Of a stretch of 64,000 nucleotides of DNA, positions 60,000-64,000 are shown in pieces; position 1 is the first letter of the stretch, and each line of letters begins with the position of its first letter. Origin of the DNA: Allobosea thiooxidans (GTDB taxonomy: Bacteria; Pseudomonadota; Alphaproteobacteria; Rhizobiales; Beijerinckiaceae); NCBI RefSeq assembly GCF_900168195.1, contig NZ_FUYX01000005.1, positions 1 through 64,000 on the forward strand, given 5' to 3'. The notes beneath the pieces are model-generated. The model saw nothing but the letters and a program-made list of their open reading frames with translations, searched no databases and had not been told where the DNA came from. Both the position numbers and the translations under genes were made by a program.

Positions 60000-61103
60000 T
60001 CATGGTGCCGTGACCTCGATGGCATGGAGCGGCTTGAGGTAGGCGTTCCAGGAAGACACGCAGTCCTGGCCGCAGCGTTCGAACCAGCGCGGCAGGACCG
60101 TCTCGGCGAGGAGGCGGCGGCGGCGCGCTTCGTCCGAAGTTGAAGTGGGAACGACGACCATCGGCCGCTCGAGCTTGCCGGAACAGACGGCTGTGCCGGC
60201 ATTGCAGGCCAGCCCCCGCTGCGTGTCTTCCTCCGCCTGCGCCCAGATTCGCTCCTCGAGCCGGCGCACACCCTGCCGGATGGTCTCGCGCGTATCCGCC
60301 GGCAGCGCGTCCCAATGGCCGGCATTGGCTCCGAAGATCGAGACGCCCCAGCTCAGAGCGAGCGAGTGGACGGCGGTGGTGACGCTCGGCAAGCCGATCT
60401 CGTAGCCGCTCAGCGTTCCGGTGATGGCGCAGTCGGCGACGCCGTTCCGCAGCGCAGCCACCGTTTCCGCAAAGGGCAGGACCATGGGAACGGCGCCGAT
60501 GGCAGCGATCAGTTCGGATTGTCCGACCGACGAGGTGCGAACCTTCCGGCCGGAGAGGTCGTCGAGCCCCTTGAAGGGCTTGGCGCAGAAGAGAACCTGC
60601 GCCGGGTGGACGTAGATTCCGAGGAGCTCGATGGAGTAGCGGTCCCGCAATACGGTCTGGAGGCGCTCGCGAAAGGCGCTCACGGTTCGGCGCAGCGTCG
60701 CCACGTCCGGATTCAGCGCGGGCAGGTCGACGGCGTTCAGCTCCGGCTCCTCTCCGGCGACGACGCTCAGCAGCGCCGTGCCGAACGAGACCACGCCGAG
60801 CCGCATGAGCTGGAGCATTTCCTGGTTGCGCAGCCCGCCGGCATCGAGCGGCCGGATCGTGGCGCTGATCCGCCCCGCCGAGAGGGCGCCGATCTCGGAC
60901 TGCCAGAAGGGCTGTTCGATCTTCGTGTACTGGGTGACGCCGGCGAGCCCGCCGATGATCTGCAGCCTGATCGGTTCCTCGGCGTGCGTCCGGGTCGGGA
61001 CGGTGCAGATCGCGACGGCGCCGACCAGCATTGCCAACGCAGTCGCGCCGCGGCCGCGCCTGCGCGGACGATACGCGATCGCATTCTTGCGAAGCCTGTT
61101 CAT
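60000..61103 (-). CDS. TRAP-type (DctP/TAXI-like) periplasmic solute-binding protein
   Basis: The 367-residue protein has an N-terminal helix (GATALAMLVGAVAICTVPTRTHA) that can serve as a signal peptide. The mature domain has GLAGVTQYTKIEQPFW, LMRLGVVSFGTALLSVVAGEEP, LSGRKVRTSSVGQSELI and VADCAITGTLSGYEIGL segments typical of TRAP binding proteins. I chose ATG 61103; a longer in-frame form starts in non-coding sequence. No TRAP permease genes are nearby. It is followed 30 bases on by the GGDEF-EAL gene, so a sensing role is more likely than transport. Confidence 0.85.
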   Translation of the reverse strand: MNRLRKNAIAYRPRRRGRGATALAMLVGAVAICTVPTRTHAEEPIRLQIIGGLAGVTQYTKIEQPFWQSEIGALSAGRISATIRPLDAGGLRNQEMLQLMRLGVVSFGTALLSVVAGEEPELNAVDLPALNPDVATLRRTVSAFRERLQTVLRDRYSIELLGIYVHPAQVLFCAKPFKGLDDLSGRKVRTSSVGQSELIAAIGAVPMVLPFAETVAALRNGVADCAITGTLSGYEIGLPSVTTAVHSLALSWGVSIFGANAGHWDALPADTRETIRQGVRRLEERIWAQAEEDTQRGLACNAGTAVCSGKLERPMVVVPTSTSDEARRRRLLAETVLPRWFERCGQDCVSSWNAYLKPLHAIEVTAP

Positions 61104-61303
61104 TTCGCCCCGGCGGCAGCTGTGCTCGACGGGCGATGTTCCGCCATCGCGGTTAATTGCGGTTGAATCGGCGGGCTCGGGGTTTCCTGATCGCGAAAGA
61201 AGCTCCCAGTCGCCTCGCTCAGGGTGGCCATGACCGGGGACATGAGTCAGCATCGGATTCGACTGCGCGGCCCGATGTGGGATCGCGCGGTGAGGGATGG
61301 GCG

Positions 61304-61858
61304 ATGACACGGCTTTTGGGAATCTCCGGCAGCTTGCGGAAGGCGTCCTTCAACACCGGCCTGCTGCGGGCCGCGATCGATCTGACCCCGGATGGCGCGA
61401 CGCTGCAAGCGGGCAGCATCGAGGGCATTCCGCTCTACAATGGCGATGACGAACGGGAGCAGGGTGTCCCGGCCTCGGTGCAAGCCCTCAAGCGGCAGCT
61501 GGCCGAGGCGGAGGGACTGCTGCTGTTCACGCCCGAGTACAACAACTCGCTGCCGGGCGTGTTCAAGAATGCGATCGACTGGCTGACGCGGCCGGCTTCC
61601 GACATCAAGCCGCTGTTCGGCGGCAAGCCGGTTGCCGTGCTCGGCGCCTCTCCCGGCGGGTTCGGGACGATCCTGGCGCAGGATGCCTGGCTCCCGGTGC
61701 TGCGCACGCTCGGGACGAAGCCATGGTTCGAGGGACGCATGCTGGTGTCGCGGGCACAGAGCGTCTTCGATGCCGATGGCAATCTGGTCGACGACGCCAC
61801 GCGCCAGCGACTCGGCCAGTTCCTCGCCGGGTTCGCCGCCTTCGTCGCCAGCCGGTAA
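61304..61858 (+). CDS. NADPH-dependent FMN reductase (flavodoxin-fold)
   Basis: This 184-residue flavodoxin-like reductase opens MTRLLGISGSLRKASFN, the phosphate-binding loop (GSLRxxSxN) of the NADPH:FMN/chromate/quinone reductase family. It later has TPEYNNSLPGVFKNAIDWLTRP, the isoalloxazine loop. I chose ATG 61304, since upstream in-frame codons lie in the divergent spacer. It reduces flavin, quinones or metal oxyanions in the cytoplasm. It is convergent with the dioxygenase-hydrolase fusion, 22 bases away. Confidence 0.92.
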   Translation: MTRLLGISGSLRKASFNTGLLRAAIDLTPDGATLQAGSIEGIPLYNGDDEREQGVPASVQALKRQLAEAEGLLLFTPEYNNSLPGVFKNAIDWLTRPASDIKPLFGGKPVAVLGASPGGFGTILAQDAWLPVLRTLGTKPWFEGRMLVSRAQSVFDADGNLVDDATRQRLGQFLAGFAAFVASR

Positions 61859-61880
61859 GGTTCCTGCCAGCCCCTGCGCG

Positions 61881-63431
61881 TCAGGATGCCCGACGCGCCA
61901 GCCAGTCCGCCGCCAGGTCGCCGTCCAGCGGCGTGAGGGCATGCCCGGCCGCTATGGCATGGGCTTCGACCATTGCGCCCGCTGCGCGCAGGGCGGTTTC
62001 GAGGGGAACGGCGAGGTCGCGATAAGGGTCGTCGTTGCCGGTGAGCATCAGCACGGAGGCGCCGGAGAGCGCTGCGGCCGGCGGCGCCTCCAATACTGCC
62101 GCGGGGCGCAGCAGCACGGCGCGCTGCGCCAAGCCGGGGTGAAGCTGCATGGCTGCGGCGAGCAGGTTGGCGCCGTTCGAGTAGCCGAGGAAGACGATGC
62201 GTTCCGGCGCAAGGCCGTAGGCCGTCTGCGCCTCGGCCATGAAGGCCGCGAGGGCCTCGGCTTCGAAGCGGATGTCGTCCTGGTCGAAGGAGCGCTCGGA
62301 GCGACGCCGGAACCAGCGCGACGTTCCTTCCTCCGTGCTGCGGCCGCGCAGGCCGAGCAGGGTGGCGTGGGGGGCGATCCGATGCGCGAGCGGCATCAGG
62401 TCGGTTTCGTTGCCGCCGCTGCCATGGAGCAGCACCATCACGCTGCCGTCGGGTGCGGCCGGTTGATGGAAGCGATGCACGAAGGGCAGTTCGCGGTAGA
62501 TCACCCGCTCCTCGCCGGGCAGCGCGAATTGCGGCAGGACGATGCGGATGGCGTCGCTCTCGTCCTGAGCGGCAGGGGGGACGAAGAGCCGGGTCCCGAG
62601 CGTTTCGACCGGCTCGTCCAGGGTGAAGCCGGGGCCGTCCGTGGCGAACTCGATCAGCGTCCCGCCCGGCTCGCGGACATAAAGCGAAGTGAAATACTGG
62701 CGGTCATGCAGCGTCGTCGGGCTGGAGTTCAGCTTGGAGAGGTCGCGCTCGATGCCCGAAAGCCGGGCGGTGTCCGGAACGCGGACCGCCACATGGTCCG
62801 CCGTGCCGGTGCCGGGAATCCCTGGCCAGAACCCACCGGCATCGCGGATATCGAGGCTGTCGCCCGTGTCGGCGAGCAGGCGCTCGGCGCTGCCTTCGCG
62901 CGCCTGGCGGGCAAACCCCGCATGCGCCGTCAGGAAATGCACGGTTTCCTCGGTGGTCGCGGAGAGCAGCGTCACGCCGCGCAGGCGGTGGATGCGATGC
63001 TCGGGCGGAATGCTGGCGGACGCCCAGCCTTCGCCAGTCAACGTGCTGCCGACCAGCTTGACCACGAAGCCATCGGGATCGCGCAGGCGCAGGACGGTCT
63101 CGCCGAATTCCTGCAGCGGTCCCTCGGTCGGGATGCCGAAGCGCAGGGCGCGCTCCAGCCAGAAGCCGATCGCGGCGGGGGCGACGGCGAAAGCGATCTC
63201 GCTCACCTGACCATGGCCGGCGCGCCCGGGCGAGCCGTCCTCCCAGACCAGGAAGGTGACGAGCGAGCCCGGCGAGCCATGTTCGTCGCCATAGAAGAGG
63301 TGGAGCTGGCGAGCGTCCTCATAGCCGCCCGTGCGCTTCACCAGCCGCAGGCCGAGGAAGCCGAGATAGAAATCGACATTGGCCTGCACCTTGCGGGTGA
63401 TCAGGGTGACGTGATGGAGACCGCTCGTCAC
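61881..63431 (-). CDS. Fusion of VOC ring-cleaving dioxygenase and alpha/beta hydrolase
   Basis: The roughly 516-residue protein joins two enzymes. The first 310 residues are a VOC/glyoxalase-type dioxygenase with the iron triad His in GLHHVTL, His in TADHVAVRV and Glu in LIEFATDG. The last roughly 200 residues are a phospholipase/carboxylesterase-type hydrolase with the oxyanion LLHGSGGNE, the nucleophile in GYSNGAN and the His in AAGHALTP. I chose GTG 63431 (AAGG upstream), which gives the natural opening TSGLHHVTL. Relatives usually exist as separate neighbouring genes. An LinE/quinol-type ring cleavage followed by hydrolysis is a possible reaction pair. Confidence 0.87.
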   Translation of the reverse strand: MTSGLHHVTLITRKVQANVDFYLGFLGLRLVKRTGGYEDARQLHLFYGDEHGSPGSLVTFLVWEDGSPGRAGHGQVSEIAFAVAPAAIGFWLERALRFGIPTEGPLQEFGETVLRLRDPDGFVVKLVGSTLTGEGWASASIPPEHRIHRLRGVTLLSATTEETVHFLTAHAGFARQAREGSAERLLADTGDSLDIRDAGGFWPGIPGTGTADHVAVRVPDTARLSGIERDLSKLNSSPTTLHDRQYFTSLYVREPGGTLIEFATDGPGFTLDEPVETLGTRLFVPPAAQDESDAIRIVLPQFALPGEERVIYRELPFVHRFHQPAAPDGSVMVLLHGSGGNETDLMPLAHRIAPHATLLGLRGRSTEEGTSRWFRRRSERSFDQDDIRFEAEALAAFMAEAQTAYGLAPERIVFLGYSNGANLLAAAMQLHPGLAQRAVLLRPAAVLEAPPAAALSGASVLMLTGNDDPYRDLAVPLETALRAAGAMVEAHAIAAGHALTPLDGDLAADWLARRAS

Positions 63432-63598
63432 GAAAGACCTTCTCTTGCCGATGGTTTGTGGACAGTTCGGGCTGCGACGCGCGGGGCTTCCGGCGGCTCG
63501 AAGGTGGCCCGGTGCAGCATCCGGCAAGCATAGGGTGTGGCCGGAGCGCTGGAAAGCTCACGCCGCAGGGGCGGTGGAGCCGATCGACGGGCCGCTTT

Positions 63599-63627
63599 GC
63601 GGGCGCGGCGGTAAGCCGCGCGCCCGC
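63599..63627 (-). terminator. GC-rich stem-loop after the right-edge dioxygenase gene
   Basis: GCGGGCGCGGC (63599-63609) pairs with GCCGCGCGCCCGC (63615-63627) with a 2-base bulge and a 5-base loop, 14 bases past the TAG stop of the gene ending at 63641. No U-run was seen. Confidence 0.55.
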
Positions 63628-63640
63628 TCCGGGTGCCGCC

Positions 63641-64000
63641 CTAGCCGAGCGGCTTGAGGTTGGCCTCGATCCGGGCGCGCTGCGGCTCGAGGAAGGGCGG
63701 CAGCGCCAGCCTTTCGCCGAGCTTGTCGAGCGCTTCGTCGACCGCGAAGCCGGGGCCGTCCGTCGCGATCTCGAACAGGTTGCCGCCCGGCTCGCGGAAA
63801 TAGAGCGAGCGGAAATAGTAGCGCTCGACCTCGCCGCTGGAGGGAATCCGGCTCTCCGCCAGACGGCGCGCCCAGCCATGCATGCCTTCGAGGTCCGGCG
63901 TGCGGAAGGCGACGTGGTGGACGCCGCCGGCACCCTGCCGCGCCATGGGCAGGCCGGGCTGCACCGCGACGTGCAGTTCGGCCGCCGGGCCGCCTTCACC
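63641..64000 (-). CDS. VOC ring-cleaving dioxygenase (5' part outside window)
   Basis: The last 119 codons of a VOC-type dioxygenase are present, read leftward. The His ligand segment [10 protein letters not shown] and the Glu ligand segment [14 protein letters not shown] match the second half of the family, and the ending [21 protein letters not shown] is typical of ring-cleaving dioxygenases. It is a paralogue of the dioxygenase half of the fusion gene downstream on the same strand (210 bases away), sharing YFREPGG/YVREPGG and ATDGPGF. The start lies beyond the window. Confidence 0.88.
   Translation of the reverse strand, partial: GEGGPAAELHVAVQPGLPMARQGAGGVHHVAFRTPDLEGMHGWARRLAESRIPSSGEVERYYFRSLYFREPGGNLFEIATDGPGFAVDEALDKLGERLALPPFLEPQRARIEANLKPLG

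Noticed and set aside
57144..60143. A 999-residue plus-strand open frame opposite the GGDEF-EAL gene
   Set aside because: It is a stop-free antisense frame caused by GC codon bias. The minus strand encodes intact GGDEF and EAL motifs.

Overview
The window is GC-rich, densely coded DNA of an alphaproteobacterium, most likely a free-living or plant-associated member of the Hyphomicrobiales. A Bosea-like genome is my best guess. This rests on family content only: Aap-type amino-acid transporter genes, a BgsA/BgsB-like glucan synthase, FixJ-type response regulators, many solute-binding proteins, and a Bradyrhizobium/Bosea-style palindromic intergenic repeat. No rRNA, tRNA or CRISPR was recognised.

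Layout. (1) 1-9.1 kb: two divergent catabolic clusters share an identical 12-bp operator. On the left are an SDR, a DapA-family aldolase and a decayed GntR gene. On the right are an intact GntR regulator, a class I glutamine amidotransferase, a polyamine-type ABC transporter with a fused permease, an M24/creatinase-fold enzyme, and a decayed dapA copy. (2) 9.5-11.3 kb: an orphan Tat-exported peptide-binding protein. (3) 11.7-15.9 kb: an operon for a HlyD-type adaptor, a processive beta-glucan synthase with a PilZ-like tail, and a Cache/HAMP membrane protein. (4) 16-22 kb: an inositol-phosphatase-like gene, then an arsenic island (arsR, arsC, acr3, arsR, a flavoprotein with a Cys-rich tail, and a twice-frameshifted MFS gene). 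(5) 22-27 kb: divergent paralogous metallo-beta-lactamase-fold hydrolases, an NmrA-like oxidoreductase, a cupin and an MscS channel. (6) 27-31.7 kb: a multi-PAS histidine kinase with two FixJ-type regulators and a stand-alone receiver. (7) 31.8-33.9 kb: a divergent SDR and a Tat-exported chloroperoxidase-like hydrolase. (8) 33.9-40.3 kb: an accessory island with a tyrosine recombinase, a roughly 1240-residue SNF2/RapA-type helicase and a complete IS3-family element. (9) 40.5-44.3 kb: an ankyrin protein, a haem-binding-like protein and a two-component system. (10) 44.4-48 kb: aapJQM without aapP. (11) 48-57 kb: a GntR-controlled peptide-uptake operon (two binding proteins, two permeases, no ATPase) with an SDR, a polysaccharide deacetylase and a gamma-glutamyltransferase. 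(12) 57-64 kb: a GGDEF-EAL protein paired with a TRAP-type binding protein, an FMN reductase, and ring-cleaving dioxygenase genes, one fused to a hydrolase.

Most of the window is nutrient capture and sensing. The strongest candidate for something undescribed is the island helicase: its C-terminus holds 17 tandem repeats of almost exactly 15 residues, each starting with Cys or Ser and carrying an S/T-G core. Other leads are the paired TRAP binding protein and GGDEF-EAL receptor, the duplicated and reciprocally decayed gntR/dapA clusters, and the Cys-rich flavoprotein of the ars island. All assignments come from reading the sequence; no database search was possible.
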